From Ilumatobacter sp. (GTDB taxonomy: Bacteria > Actinomycetota > Acidimicrobiia > Acidimicrobiales > Ilumatobacteraceae): a stretch of DNA of 64,000 bases. Every line of letters starts with the position of its first letter. The first letter of the stretch is position 1. Of the stretch, positions 34,641 through 43,308 are shown in pieces. The notes under the pieces are model-generated. The model did no database searches and had not been told where the DNA came from. It worked only from the letters and a program-made list of their open reading frames with translations. The stretch is from positions 46,625 through 110,624 of the forward strand of contig NZ_JASJCS010000007.1 of assembly GCF_030065885.1 (NCBI RefSeq), read 5' to 3'. The translations under genes were made by a program, and so were the position numbers.

Positions 34641-35267
34641 TCAGCGCTCGCGGACGTCGGCGAGCACGACCGGGTCGGTGTGCCCCTCCCATGTGGCCGT
34701 GAGGCCGATGGCGGGGCGCGGTCCGGGGACGAGGCGCCGGAACACGGTCATCTCGAACCGGTCGTTGTGGAACACGATCTCCGTCGGGTCGCTGGCGGGT
34801 TGTGCTTCGAAGCCGTCGACCGCGACTCGTTCCTGCGTCCAACCCCCACCCTGGATGCGCACGCCGGCCGGCGCGACGAGCCAGCGACCGTCGACCTCGA
34901 CCATGCCGATCGCCTCGCCCTGCCCGGTCATGGCGACGGCGGCGAGCATCACGACGAACTGCGGGTCCGCCAGCCCGTCGTACACCCAGCGCGTGCCGAG
35001 CGCTGAGTGCTCGGTCTGGCCGACGAGGGAGGCGTCGGCCCCCTCGACCGGTGCCTCCCGGTAGGTCAGCGGCACCTGGAGCAGCATTCCGCCCGCGCTG
35101 ACGACGTGGGTCTCCATGCCGACCCGCCCCTCGGGGTCGTCGAAGCGGAAGGCGCCGATGACCTCCAGGGGGGCGTCGGCCGGCGGACCCCACGGCTGGG
35201 TCGGCGCCCATTCGGCGATGAGCTCGGCCTTGGTCGGCGTCAGGGTCGCACGATGGAAGAGAGCCAT
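34641..35267 (-). CDS. Maltokinase N-terminal cap-like domain protein
   Basis: The 208-aa protein begins [24 protein letters not shown], a form typical of the N-terminal cap domain found on actinobacterial maltokinases, here as a stand-alone protein without the kinase domain. The remainder is beta-rich ([26 protein letters not shown]). Stand-alone cap proteins are known in corynebacteria (Cg0192-like), but their role is not settled. The ATG at 35267 follows a TAGTCT box by 6 nt, pointing to a leaderless mRNA. The divergent neighbour is the split UxaA pair. Confidence 0.68.
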   Translation of the reverse strand: MALFHRATLTPTKAELIAEWAPTQPWGPPADAPLEVIGAFRFDDPEGRVGMETHVVSAGGMLLQVPLTYREAPVEGADASLVGQTEHSALGTRWVYDGLADPQFVVMLAAVAMTGQGEAIGMVEVDGRWLVAPAGVRIQGGGWTQERVAVDGFEAQPASDPTEIVFHNDRFEMTVFRRLVPGPRPAIGLTATWEGHTDPVVLADVRER

Positions 35268-35316
35268 GGGTCGAGACTATGGCAGGTTGCCCCGGGTCGC
35301 CGGCCGGATCGAGCGC

Positions 35317-35344
35317 CCGGAGGCTCTGTGCGGCGAGCCTCCGG
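35317..35344. promoter_or_regulatory. 10-bp inverted repeat in a divergent intergenic region
   Basis: Perfect arms CCGGAGGCTC and GAGCCTCCGG flank an 8-nt spacer, 50 bp upstream of the cap-domain gene and 159 bp upstream of the uxaA-like gene. It may be an operator or a hairpin. Nothing else is recognised in 35268-35502. Confidence 0.35.
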
Positions 35345-35502
35345 CCGGAGGGGTGCACGCGACGTACATCGCGCGTGTCCGGTCGAACAAGGGACTCCGC
35401 CTCTAGCGGCCCGGGCTGCCGTTCTGCGCACGATGGCGAAGGTGGGTTCCGCCCACTCGCCAACGTCACAGCAGCGCCCGAGCAGCGGAGGTGTGAGCGC
35501 AG

Positions 35503-35787
35503 ATGAAACCGGACATCGTCATCCACGACCCGACCGATTCGGTCGGCGTGGCCGTGGTCGAGGGGATCGAGGCGGACCAGGAGTTGGCCGTCTGGATCAT
35601 GGACACGAACGAGTCGGCGTCGGTGGTGTCGAAGGAACCGATCCCGCTCGGGCACAAGATCGCCATGGTGAACCTCACCGACGGCGACACCCTCGTCAAG
35701 TACGGCCACGACATCGGGCGGATGATCGCCAGCTGTCCGATCGGCGGCCACGTCCACGTCCACAACGCCAAGACCAAGCGGTGGTGA
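35503..35787 (+). CDS. UxaA-family dehydratase, small SAF-domain subunit
   Basis: The 94-aa protein is an SAF domain like the N-terminus of altronate/galactarate dehydratases ([26 protein letters not shown], ending [14 protein letters not shown]). In single-chain UxaA this part is fused to the large domain; here it is separate, as in sulfolactate sulfo-lyase (SuyA). A GGAGGTG ribosome-binding site precedes the ATG. The next gene begins within a few bases of its stop, so the two form an obligate-looking pair. Confidence 0.85.
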   Translation: MKPDIVIHDPTDSVGVAVVEGIEADQELAVWIMDTNESASVVSKEPIPLGHKIAMVNLTDGDTLVKYGHDIGRMIASCPIGGHVHVHNAKTKRW

Positions 35788-35792
35788 GCACG

Positions 35793-36971
35793 ATGACCGA
35801 CGGAACCAGCGCCAGGACCATCCACGCCTTCCGCCGCGACGACGGGCGGGTCGGCATCCGCAACCACGTCATCGTCCTCCCGGTGGATGACATCTCGAAC
35901 GCCTGCGCCGAGAAGGTCGCCGCCAACGTCGAGGGCACGCTCGCGCTCCCGCACGCGTACGGCCGCCTCCAGTTCGGCCCCGACCTCGAGCTGACGTTCG
36001 ACACGCTGATCGGTACCGGCGCCAATCCCAACGTCGCTGCGGCGATCGTGATCGGCATCGAACCGAAGTGGACCCAGCGCGTCGTCGACGGCATCGCCAA
36101 GACCGGCAAGCCGGTGGCCGGCTTCTCGATCGAGGAGCACGGCGATCTCGAGATCGCGGCCGTCGCCGGCCGCAAGGCGCAGGAGTTCGTGCAGTACGCC
36201 ACCGAGCTGCAACGCGAGGAGGTGCCGCTCAGCGCACTGTGGATCGCCGCCAAGTGTGGCGAGTCAGACACGACCTCCGGCCTCGCCAGCAACCCCACGG
36301 TCGGCAACCTGATGGACAAGCTCGAACCGCAGGGCAACTACCTGTGCTTCGGCGAGACGTCCGAGCTGACCGGCGCCGAGATGGTGTGCGCCGAGCGCGC
36401 GGCCACGCCCGAGGTGCGCGAGAAGTTCCTCGAGACGTGGAACGCGTACAACGACATGATCAACCGTCACAAGACGAGCGACCTGTCCGAGAGCCAGCCG
36501 ACCGCCGGCAACATCGCCGGCGGCCTCACCACGATCGAGGAGAAGGCGTTCGGCAACCTCCAGAAGATCGGCAAGACGTCGCAGTTCATCGACGTGCTCA
36601 CGCCCGCCCAGCCGCCGACCAAGGGCCCCGGGCTGTACTTCATGGACACGTCGTCAGCGGCTGCCGAGTGCAACACGCTGCAGGCCGCCGCCGGCTTCGC
36701 GCTCCACATCTTCACCACCGGCCAGGGCAACATCATCGGTCACCCGATCATGCCGGTCGTCAAGGTCACCGCCAATCCCCGAACCGCGCGGCTGATGGCC
36801 GATCACATCGACGTCGACGTGTCCGGCCTGCTGCGCGGCGAGCTGACCCTCGACGAGGCCGGCGACAACCTGATCGACGTGGTCGTGCGCACCGCCAACG
36901 GCCGCATGACGTGCGCCGAGACGCTCGGCCACCGCGAGTTCATCTTCACCAAGCTCTACCAGAGCGCCTAA
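35793..36971 (+). CDS. UxaA-family dehydratase, large subunit
   Basis: The 392-aa protein is the catalytic domain of the altronate/galactarate dehydratase family: [18 protein letters not shown] at the N-terminus, [21 protein letters not shown], and a C-terminal [12 protein letters not shown]. It would lyse or dehydrate a sugar acid or sulfolactate-like acid; the substrate is unknown. The track ORF (654 aa) begins in antisense sequence. The ATG at 35793 is listed; an in-frame GTG at 35784 overlapping the upstream stop (GTGA) is equally possible. A hairpin follows the gene. Confidence 0.88.
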   Translation: MTDGTSARTIHAFRRDDGRVGIRNHVIVLPVDDISNACAEKVAANVEGTLALPHAYGRLQFGPDLELTFDTLIGTGANPNVAAAIVIGIEPKWTQRVVDGIAKTGKPVAGFSIEEHGDLEIAAVAGRKAQEFVQYATELQREEVPLSALWIAAKCGESDTTSGLASNPTVGNLMDKLEPQGNYLCFGETSELTGAEMVCAERAATPEVREKFLETWNAYNDMINRHKTSDLSESQPTAGNIAGGLTTIEEKAFGNLQKIGKTSQFIDVLTPAQPPTKGPGLYFMDTSSAAAECNTLQAAAGFALHIFTTGQGNIIGHPIMPVVKVTANPRTARLMADHIDVDVSGLLRGELTLDEAGDNLIDVVVRTANGRMTCAETLGHREFIFTKLYQSA

Positions 36972-36973
36972 CC

Positions 36974-37004
36974 GTTACAGAGGGTGTCAGACACCTTCTG
37001 TAAC
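36974..37004. terminator. 31-nt near-perfect palindrome between convergent genes
   Basis: GTTACAGAGGGTGTC and GACACCTTCTGTAAC form 15-bp arms (one G-U when transcribed) around a single A. The stop codon of the minus-strand Ddn-like gene lies inside it and the uxaA stop is 2 bp to the left. It is likely a bidirectional terminator. Its GGTGTCAGACACC centre could also make it a REP-type element. Confidence 0.6.
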
Positions 37005-37463
37005 ACGTTCCAGTACTGCGACCGGGAGGCGGCGGTCGGTGAGCTCTTGGTAGCTGGCGAAGTCGGGGTAGCCCGCGGTCAGGAGGCTCCAGCACTCGTC
37101 TCGCTCGTCGCCCTCCGGCAGCTCCCGCGCCGCGACCCACCACCGGTCGGCGCCGACCTGCACCTGGGTGCGCTCGGCCGCCATCAGGTTGCGATACCAG
37201 TTCGGCGTCTGGGGGTTGCCGCCGTTGGAGCCGCAGACGAGGAGGTCGTCGCCGCGGCGCACCAGCATCAGCATCACCGGTCGCGGCTCGCCGCTGGTCC
37301 GTCCGACGACGTCGAGCAGGAACACCGGCTTGCCGAGGAACTTCGGGAACCGCTTGCCGTCGCTCTTGCGGTAGCGCGCAACGTGTTGACGGGCCGACGC
37401 CTTCGCCAACCCTCCCATGCGGGTACTCAGGAAGTTGGCGATCCGGCCGGTGAACGACGGCAT
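36987..37463 (-). CDS. Deazaflavin (F420)-dependent nitroreductase family protein
   Basis: The 158-aa protein belongs to the Ddn-like split beta-barrel family: an amphipathic N-terminus, FLLDVVGRTSGEPRPVMLML, VCGSNGGNPQTPNWYRNLMA and ERTQVQVGADRWWVAARELP. Ddn-type proteins bind F420H2 and reduce quinones or nitro compounds at the membrane. This agrees with another F420 enzyme (LLM class) 4.5 kb away. The ATG at 37463 is preceded by TAGAGT at 7 nt. The 3' end lies within the hairpin shared with uxaA. Confidence 0.88.
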   Translation of the reverse strand: MPSFTGRIANFLSTRMGGLAKASARQHVARYRKSDGKRFPKFLGKPVFLLDVVGRTSGEPRPVMLMLVRRGDDLLVCGSNGGNPQTPNWYRNLMAAERTQVQVGADRWWVAARELPEGDERDECWSLLTAGYPDFASYQELTDRRLPVAVLERVTEGV

Positions 37464-37633
37464 GCAAGGGACTCTAGAGCCGCATCGTTACGAGTTGTGC
37501 CTGGGGCTTCAGCGGAGAGGTACGCCTTGCGCGGCGAACGGCTTGCTCGTCGCCTTGCTTCGCAGGCGACTCCGTGCACGGCAACGGTTGGGTCGCCCCG
37601 CCTCTCGGCTGGGCTCCCTTGCACAACCCGTGA

Positions 37634-38464
37634 CTATGCGACGGGGACGGCGTAGACGACGATGTTCTGGCGGTAGCGGCGGATGTCGGGATTGAAGTCG
37701 CCGCCGCAGGTGATCAGCACCAGCGTCTCGGGGCCCGTGTTGCGCCAGATCCGCTCACGGGGGAGTGCGTCCTTGTCGTACATCGTGCGCTCGGTGACCT
37801 CGTACGTGCGAGTGGTGCCGTCCTCGAGCGCCACGTCGACGCGGGCGCCGGGCTCGAGCTCGCCGAGCTTGAGGAACGGACCGAGATCGCCGTTCCAGGT
37901 GACGTGGGCCGCCAGCACGGTGGCGCCCTCGTGGCCCGGTGCGGCACCGTAGCGATACCAACCGATCTCGGTGGCGCCGGGCACTTCCAGCGCCCCGTCG
38001 TCGCGGAGCCCGACGTCGCGGACCGCGCCGTCGAGGCCGAGCTCGTCGATGACCAACCCGTTCGGGCGAACGCGCGGTTCGATGTCCTCGGGGATCGCCG
38101 TGCCGCGCTCGCCGACGAGCGCGGCGAGCGGCGAGAGCGGCACGGTCGACGTCGTGGTGGTCGGATCGGTGGCGGGGGTGGTCGGGTTCGTGTCCAGGGA
38201 CTCGGCCGGCGCAGCCGGCGCCGACCGCTCGTCCGACCCGTCCGACTCATCCGACTCGGCCGACGACGTCACCAGCGGGGCGATCGTCGACGGGGGCGCC
38301 AGGGCGACGGCGTCCTCGACCACCAGGACGGCCGAGTCGTCGTCACCGCCGGCAACTGCGTAGACGCCGAGGCCCGCGCCCAGCACGGCCGCCCCGACGC
38401 CGAGCGCGAGCAACGCCCGACCCGCGGCCGTTGCACGGCGGTGGGGTCGGGCGTTGCTCGTCAC
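37634..38464 (-). CDS. Class F sortase
   Basis: The 276-aa membrane-anchored transpeptidase has an N-terminal helix (LLALGVGAAVLGAGLGVYAV), a Ser/Thr/Pro-rich stalk (about residues 45-110) and a sortase domain with the catalytic His in VLAAHVTWNG, the Cys in LVLITCGGDF and an Arg in NPDIRRYRQN. Class F sortases of actinobacteria attach proteins to the cell wall. The GTG start lies 8 bp after the stop of the DUF4397 gene, which carries a sorting-like tail, so it is its probable substrate. Confidence 0.9.
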   Translation of the reverse strand: MTSNARPHRRATAAGRALLALGVGAAVLGAGLGVYAVAGGDDDSAVLVVEDAVALAPPSTIAPLVTSSAESDESDGSDERSAPAAPAESLDTNPTTPATDPTTTTSTVPLSPLAALVGERGTAIPEDIEPRVRPNGLVIDELGLDGAVRDVGLRDDGALEVPGATEIGWYRYGAAPGHEGATVLAAHVTWNGDLGPFLKLGELEPGARVDVALEDGTTRTYEVTERTMYDKDALPRERIWRNTGPETLVLITCGGDFNPDIRRYRQNIVVYAVPVA

Positions 38465-38472
38465 GGGTGGGT

Positions 38473-39285
38473 TCAGCTCTCGACGGTGCGGCGGCGGAGC
38501 ACGAACGCACCACCGGCCAGCACCATCATGCCCGCCGCTGCAGCCAGCAGCGCGGCATTCACCGAGTCACCCACCGGCTCACCGGTGTCGACCGCGGTCG
38601 GAGCGGGCGTCGCATCGCCGTCACCGGCCGACTCGAGCTCGACCGTCTGGGTCAGGAAGGTGAACGAACCGTCGTCGAGCGAGCCGACGGCGTAGACGAT
38701 CAGGTTCACACCGGCCGACACGTTCACCGTCGGGACGTCGGCGATCGGGTCGCCGCCGGCCGGGGCGATCTGCGCACCGGCGATCTCGCCGGCCGGCACG
38801 TCGAGCTCGGCGCTGTCGCCGTTGGCGGCGCCCTCGATCGGGCGGGCGTCACCGAGCACCACGTCGACCGCAGGCGCTGCGGCGGTGTGGCGAACCGTCA
38901 GGCGTCCGTTGCCGTCACCGGCGTCGGCCTCGTTGTTCTCGAACGGCGTCACCGTCGGGTTGCCGTCGGCGTCGAGGTGTGCGATGACGGTCCAGTTGCC
39001 CGCGTCGGGCACGGCGAACTCGGCGACGGGGCCGATCACCACGTCTTCGGTGCCGGCGGCGCGGACCTCGAGGTTGACGAGCGTCTGACCGGCGAACGCC
39101 GTGAGGTCCGCGGTGTCACCGGGCTCGAACCCGGGGACGACGACGTCGCCGTCGACCGCGACGTCGACGGTCGCACCGGGGATGCCGTGGAGGAGCGTGA
39201 CCGCGACGCCATCTTGTGCGTTGGCCACGCCGGGAGCGATGGCAACCGCAGCGAGCGCTGCGATGCCTGCGAGAATTCGCTTCAT
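38473..39285 (-). CDS. DUF4397 surface protein with sortase-type tail
   Basis: The 270-aa protein starts at the ATG at 39285 with a signal peptide (ILAGIAALAAVAIAPGVANA). Two DUF4397-type halves (VAVTLLHGIPGATVDVAVDG, then LTVRHTAAAPAVDVVLGD) follow. The end is a sorting-signal layout: VDTGEP motif, a hydrophobic helix (LLAAAAGMMVLAGGAFVL) and an RRR tail. The motif V-D-T-G resembles a relaxed LPxTG site. It is immediately upstream of and co-oriented with a class F sortase gene. The track ORF adds 19 codons without a plausible signal. Confidence 0.85.
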   Translation of the reverse strand: MKRILAGIAALAAVAIAPGVANAQDGVAVTLLHGIPGATVDVAVDGDVVVPGFEPGDTADLTAFAGQTLVNLEVRAAGTEDVVIGPVAEFAVPDAGNWTVIAHLDADGNPTVTPFENNEADAGDGNGRLTVRHTAAAPAVDVVLGDARPIEGAANGDSAELDVPAGEIAGAQIAPAGGDPIADVPTVNVSAGVNLIVYAVGSLDDGSFTFLTQTVELESAGDGDATPAPTAVDTGEPVGDSVNAALLAAAAGMMVLAGGAFVLRRRTVES

Positions 39286-39416
39286 GGGAAGTGTCTGCCT
39301 TTCGGTTTGAGGTCGCCCGGGCACGACCGTCCCCAGACTCACCCGCTGCTACGGACCGACCGCCGGATCTGGATGCAGCGAGGACGAAGTTTCTCTCGCT
39401 CATGTCCGGTCAGGCC

Positions 39417-41951
39417 TCAGTCGGCGGCGAGCGCCTCCTGCAGCGGCGCCGCGTTGCGCTCGCGCACGCCGGCGTTGACCCGCTGCCGCTCGAGCAGCTG
39501 CTCGAGCGTCTTGGTGGCCTGCTCGATCGGGTGCTCGGCGAAGAAGCCCTGCACGTCGACCACCTGTTCGGGCCGGTCGAGCAGCTTGATCGTCTCGATC
39601 ATGCGCGCGATCGTGTTGCGCGGGAACGCCTCGTTGGCGTCCGCCCAGTGCCGGCGGACGAACTGCCAGGCCTGCTCGCCGTGGCGACGATTGCCGATGC
39701 AAGCGCGCAGCAGGAACGGCGCGTTCTGCGTCTTCACCTCGTCGCTCATCGCGAGCTCGCACGTGCGTTCCATCAGCGTCGCGTCGTCGTACTCGGCCAG
39801 GACGTACAGGTGGCGGAGCTGCTCTTGGGGCGTTGCGCCGCTCCGCGACCGTTCGAGCATCCGTTCGTAGTCGGCCTCGTCGCCGATCGCCGCGACGACG
39901 GCGGTGGCTGCGGCCACCAGCTCGGCGTCGACCGAATCGGGGTCCGCTTCCCATGCGTCGTAGTACGCCCGCGCCCGCTGCTGCGCCGTCTCGTCACCGC
40001 CCTGGATCGCGATGACCGCGAGCAGCAGGCCGCGCAGCTTCCCGGTCAGGTCGGGCTCGCCGTCGACGGGCTCGCCGAGTGCCTCGAAGGCCGGCTGGGC
40101 GAGCTCGAGCACGCGCCGGCGGAAGCCTGCGACCGCTGCCTCGTTCTCGTCGAGCAGTCGCCGGACCCCGCGCAGCCCGATCGCGAGGGCCTGCCACACG
40201 CCGTAGTGGCGTTCGGCGCCGAAGCGCCCGACGAGCTCGACGAAGCCGGTGGCGTCGAGCGAGCCGGCGACGACCGCATTCCACGCGTCGTCGACGAGGT
40301 TGTACCGCTCGAGCGTCGTCAGGCCGGCGACGACCTCGGCGGTCAGCAGGTCGCGGAGCTCGTCCGAGTACGCCACGCGCACGAAGCCGTGGCCGCCGGC
40401 GTTGACGACGACCGGCCCGTCGCGGAGCGGCAGGCGCGCCTCGTCGCCGTCGAGCAGCACCGACTCGACGTGGTCGCCCTGCCGAACGCGCAGCGGCACC
40501 GCCCACAGCGCCGTCGACGCCTCCTCCTGATCGAACGAGAAGCGGCGTTGCGACAGCACCAGATCGCTGCCGTCGACCGACGCCGACACGAGCGGGTAGC
40601 CCGGCTGCCAGATCCAGGAGTCCATGATCCGGCGGACCGGCTGGCCCGAGGTGAACTCGATCGCGTCCCACAGGTCGTTGGTCTCGGTGTTCTTGTACGA
40701 GTGGGTGCGCAGGTAGTGGCCGACGCCTTCGCGGAAGACGTCCTCGCCGAGGTACTGCTCGAGCATGCGCAGGAGTGCGCCGCCCTTCTGGTACGTCAGC
40801 ACGTCGAACATGCCCTCACAATCGGCCGGCGACTTCACCTCGTACTCGACCGGGCGGGTCGCGGCGAGCGAGTCGGTCTCGAACGCCACACTGCGCTCGA
40901 GACCGAACGTGGTCCAGCGGTCCCACTCGGGCCGGAACGCGTCGCAGGCCGCGACCTCCATGAACGTCGCGAACGCCTCGTTCAGCCAGATGCCGTTCCA
41001 CCACCCCATCGTGACGAGGTCGCCGAACCACATGTGGGCGAGCTCGTGTGCGACGACGTCGGCGACCAGCTGGCGTTCGTTCTGGGTCGCGTTCGTGGGG
41101 TGGACCAGCAGGAGGTTCTCGCGGAAGGTGATGCAGCCCAGGTTCTCCATCGCGCCGGCCGCGAAGTCGGGCAGCGCGATCAGGTCGACCTTGTCGCTCG
41201 GGTAGGGGATCGCGTAGTAGTCCTGGAACCAGCGCAGGCAGAACGCAGCCACCTCGAGCCCGAACTCGGTCAGGTCGCCCTTGCCGGGCACGTGCACGAC
41301 GCGGATCGGCACGCCGTCGACGTCGAGCCAGTCGGTCGCCTCGAGCGGCCCGACCACGAACGCCACCAGGTACGAGCTCATCGGCATCGTGTCGGCGAAC
41401 CGCACGGCGACCTTGCCGTCGGGGCGTTCGGTGCGCTCGACCTCCTCGCCGTTGGAGACCGCGAGGTGGCCCGGTTCGACGACCAGCGTCACCCCGAACA
41501 CCGCCTTGAAGTCCGGCTCGTCCCACGACGGGAACGCGCGGCGGCAGTCGGTCGACTGCATCTGGGTCGTGGCGATGACCTGCTCGTGGCCGTCCTCGTC
41601 GCGGTAGGTGCTCCGGTACCAACCACGCAGCTGGTCGTTGAGCACGCCCCGGAACGACAACGACAGCACATGCTCGCCTGCCGCGAGACCAGGCGTCGCC
41701 ACGATGAGCCGCTCGGACGCCTCGTCGAGATCGAACGACGCCGGCTCGCCGTCGACCGCGCACGTGTCGATGCCGAGCTCGATCGCGTTCAACACCAGCA
41801 CGTCGGTCGCCTCGGACGTGAGCGAGATCTCGACCGAACCCGCGAACCCGGCCGCCTCGAGATCGGGTTCGAGCACCAGGTCGTAGCGGCTCGGCGTCGC
41901 ATGCCGGGGGAGCCGATGCGGGTCGAGTTCTCCAGCGAGCTGTTTGGTCAC
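39417..41951 (-). CDS. pepN: Aminopeptidase N (M1 family)
   Basis: The 844-aa zinc metallopeptidase has the M1 exopeptidase motif GAMEN (AAGAMENLGCITF), the zinc site HELAHMWFGD followed by the downstream Glu in NEAFATFME, and a long C-terminal helical ERAP1-like domain. It releases N-terminal residues from peptides in the cytosol. The start is the GTG at 41951, confirmed by a TACCAT box 7 nt upstream. It is divergent from the adenosine kinase gene. The 946-aa plus-strand ORF over this region is a shadow. Confidence 0.96.
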   Translation of the reverse strand: MTKQLAGELDPHRLPRHATPSRYDLVLEPDLEAAGFAGSVEISLTSEATDVLVLNAIELGIDTCAVDGEPASFDLDEASERLIVATPGLAAGEHVLSLSFRGVLNDQLRGWYRSTYRDEDGHEQVIATTQMQSTDCRRAFPSWDEPDFKAVFGVTLVVEPGHLAVSNGEEVERTERPDGKVAVRFADTMPMSSYLVAFVVGPLEATDWLDVDGVPIRVVHVPGKGDLTEFGLEVAAFCLRWFQDYYAIPYPSDKVDLIALPDFAAGAMENLGCITFRENLLLVHPTNATQNERQLVADVVAHELAHMWFGDLVTMGWWNGIWLNEAFATFMEVAACDAFRPEWDRWTTFGLERSVAFETDSLAATRPVEYEVKSPADCEGMFDVLTYQKGGALLRMLEQYLGEDVFREGVGHYLRTHSYKNTETNDLWDAIEFTSGQPVRRIMDSWIWQPGYPLVSASVDGSDLVLSQRRFSFDQEEASTALWAVPLRVRQGDHVESVLLDGDEARLPLRDGPVVVNAGGHGFVRVAYSDELRDLLTAEVVAGLTTLERYNLVDDAWNAVVAGSLDATGFVELVGRFGAERHYGVWQALAIGLRGVRRLLDENEAAVAGFRRRVLELAQPAFEALGEPVDGEPDLTGKLRGLLLAVIAIQGGDETAQQRARAYYDAWEADPDSVDAELVAAATAVVAAIGDEADYERMLERSRSGATPQEQLRHLYVLAEYDDATLMERTCELAMSDEVKTQNAPFLLRACIGNRRHGEQAWQFVRRHWADANEAFPRNTIARMIETIKLLDRPEQVVDVQGFFAEHPIEQATKTLEQLLERQRVNAGVRERNAAPLQEALAAD

Positions 41952-42067
41952 CCGGCGGATGGTACCGGCCCTCGGGGCCGCCGGCCTGCGGTCACCCGGG
42001 CTCGACTGCGCACCGTGGTCGTGGCGGGTCGCCGGTCGACGCTGCGCGCACGGTAGCGTGCCCGGCC

Positions 42068-43075
42068 GTGGATGCGTATCCCGCCCCCACGCTCTCCGAC
42101 GGCGCGCGTTTCGATGTCACCGGCATCGGCAATGCGCTCGTCGACGTGATCGCACACGCCTCCGACGAGTTCCTCGACGAACACGGGCTGACCAAGGGCT
42201 GGATGGACCTGATCGACACCGAGCGCGCCGTGTCGCTCTACAAGGCGCTCGGATCGGCGGTCGAGATGAGCGGCGGTTCGGCCGCCAACACCATGTGCGG
42301 GGTGGCGAGCTTCGGTGGGTCCGCCGCGTACGTCGGCAAGGTCACCGACGATGAGCTCGGAGCCGCTTTCGGCCACGACCTGCTCGCCGTCGGCGTGCAG
42401 TTCCGGCCCGGCGACGATCAGAACGACGTGCCCACCGGACGCAGCATCATCGTCGTCACGCCCGATGCCGAGCGGACGATGAACACGTTCCTCGGGGCGT
42501 CGAGCCTGCTCGGTATCAGCGACTGTGACGACGAGACCATCGCCGACTCGAAGGTGCTCTACATGGAGGGGTACCTGTACGACCGTGACGAGGCCAAGGC
42601 GGCGTTCCGCCATGCGTCCAAGGTGGCGCACGAGGCCGGACGGATGGTCTCGCTCACCCTCTCGGACTCGTTCTGCGTCGATCGTCATCGCGACGACTTC
42701 CGTTCGCTCGTCACCGACGAGGTCGACCTGCTCTTCGGGAACGATGCCGAGTTGATCGCGCTCTACGAGACCGAGACGTTCGACGACGCGGTCGCCGAGC
42801 TCCGCCAGCACTGCGAGTTCGCGGCCATCACGGTCGGCGCGAACGGCTCGATCATCATCACCGATCACGATCTCATCGAGATCCCCGCCGTTCCGGTCCG
42901 CAGGGTGATCGACACGACGGGGGCCGGCGACCTCTACGCCGCCGGGTTCCTGCACGGCCTGACCACCGGGCGGCCGCTCGACGAGTGCGGTCGGCTCGGA
43001 TCGATCGCTGCTGCCGAGGTGATCTCGCACGTCGGGCCGCGTCCGCTGGTCGAGCTGCGTACGCTGGTCGGGTGA
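42068..43075 (+). CDS. PfkB-family sugar kinase, adenosine kinase-like
   Basis: The 335-aa ribokinase-fold enzyme has DVTGIGNALVDVIAHASDEF, the substrate-site GGSAANTMCGVASFGG, and the catalytic DTTGAGDLYAAGFLHG anion hole near residue 285. The length and N-terminus resemble adenosine kinases. It could phosphorylate adenosine or another nucleoside. The start is the GTG at 42068, 8 nt after TAGCGT. Its last about 80 bp are repeated twice more downstream (tandem duplication), pushing the following mutase gene away. It lies in a nucleoside salvage region. Confidence 0.88.
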   Translation: MDAYPAPTLSDGARFDVTGIGNALVDVIAHASDEFLDEHGLTKGWMDLIDTERAVSLYKALGSAVEMSGGSAANTMCGVASFGGSAAYVGKVTDDELGAAFGHDLLAVGVQFRPGDDQNDVPTGRSIIVVTPDAERTMNTFLGASSLLGISDCDDETIADSKVLYMEGYLYDRDEAKAAFRHASKVAHEAGRMVSLTLSDSFCVDRHRDDFRSLVTDEVDLLFGNDAELIALYETETFDDAVAELRQHCEFAAITVGANGSIIITDHDLIEIPAVPVRRVIDTTGAGDLYAAGFLHGLTTGRPLDECGRLGSIAAAEVISHVGPRPLVELRTLVG

Positions 43076-43308
43076 GCAGCGGCCGCGGCCGCGGGTGATC
43101 GGCTCGGGATCGATATCGCTACTGCCGCAGTGGCGTCGCACGTCGGCAGCGGCGTCCGCTGGTCGAGCTGCGTACGCTGGTCGCGTGAACAGCGGCGGCC
43201 GTTCGACCGGTCCGGTCGGCTCGGATCGATCGCTCCTGCCGCGGTGATCTCGCACGTCGGCAGCGGCGTCCGCTGGTCGAGCTGCGTACGCTGGTCGCGT
43301 GAACAGCG
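42991..43308 (+). repeat. Tandem triplication of the pfkB 3' end/pgm start junction
   Basis: Three related units begin at 42991, 43099 and 43216 (TCGGCTCGG...) and each ends in TACGCTGGTCG(G/C)GTGA(G/A)CAGC, with the GTGs at 43072, 43185 and 43299, a period of 113-114 bp. Unit 1 is the coding end of pfkB, unit 3 ends at the real start of the mutase gene, and unit 2 lies between. Each unit carries a -10-like box and a GTG, so each could initiate. Confidence 0.85.

Noticed and set aside
37463-37623. 9-bp inverted repeats TGCAAGGGA/TCCCTTGCA as possible MITE ends between ddn and the sortase gene
   Set aside because: No target-site duplication, one end overlaps the ddn start, and a match of this length could arise by chance.
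39216-42056. 946-aa plus-strand ORF opposite pepN
   Set aside because: Arg/Asp/Val-rich low-information translation antisense to a clear M1 aminopeptidase; a typical high-GC shadow.
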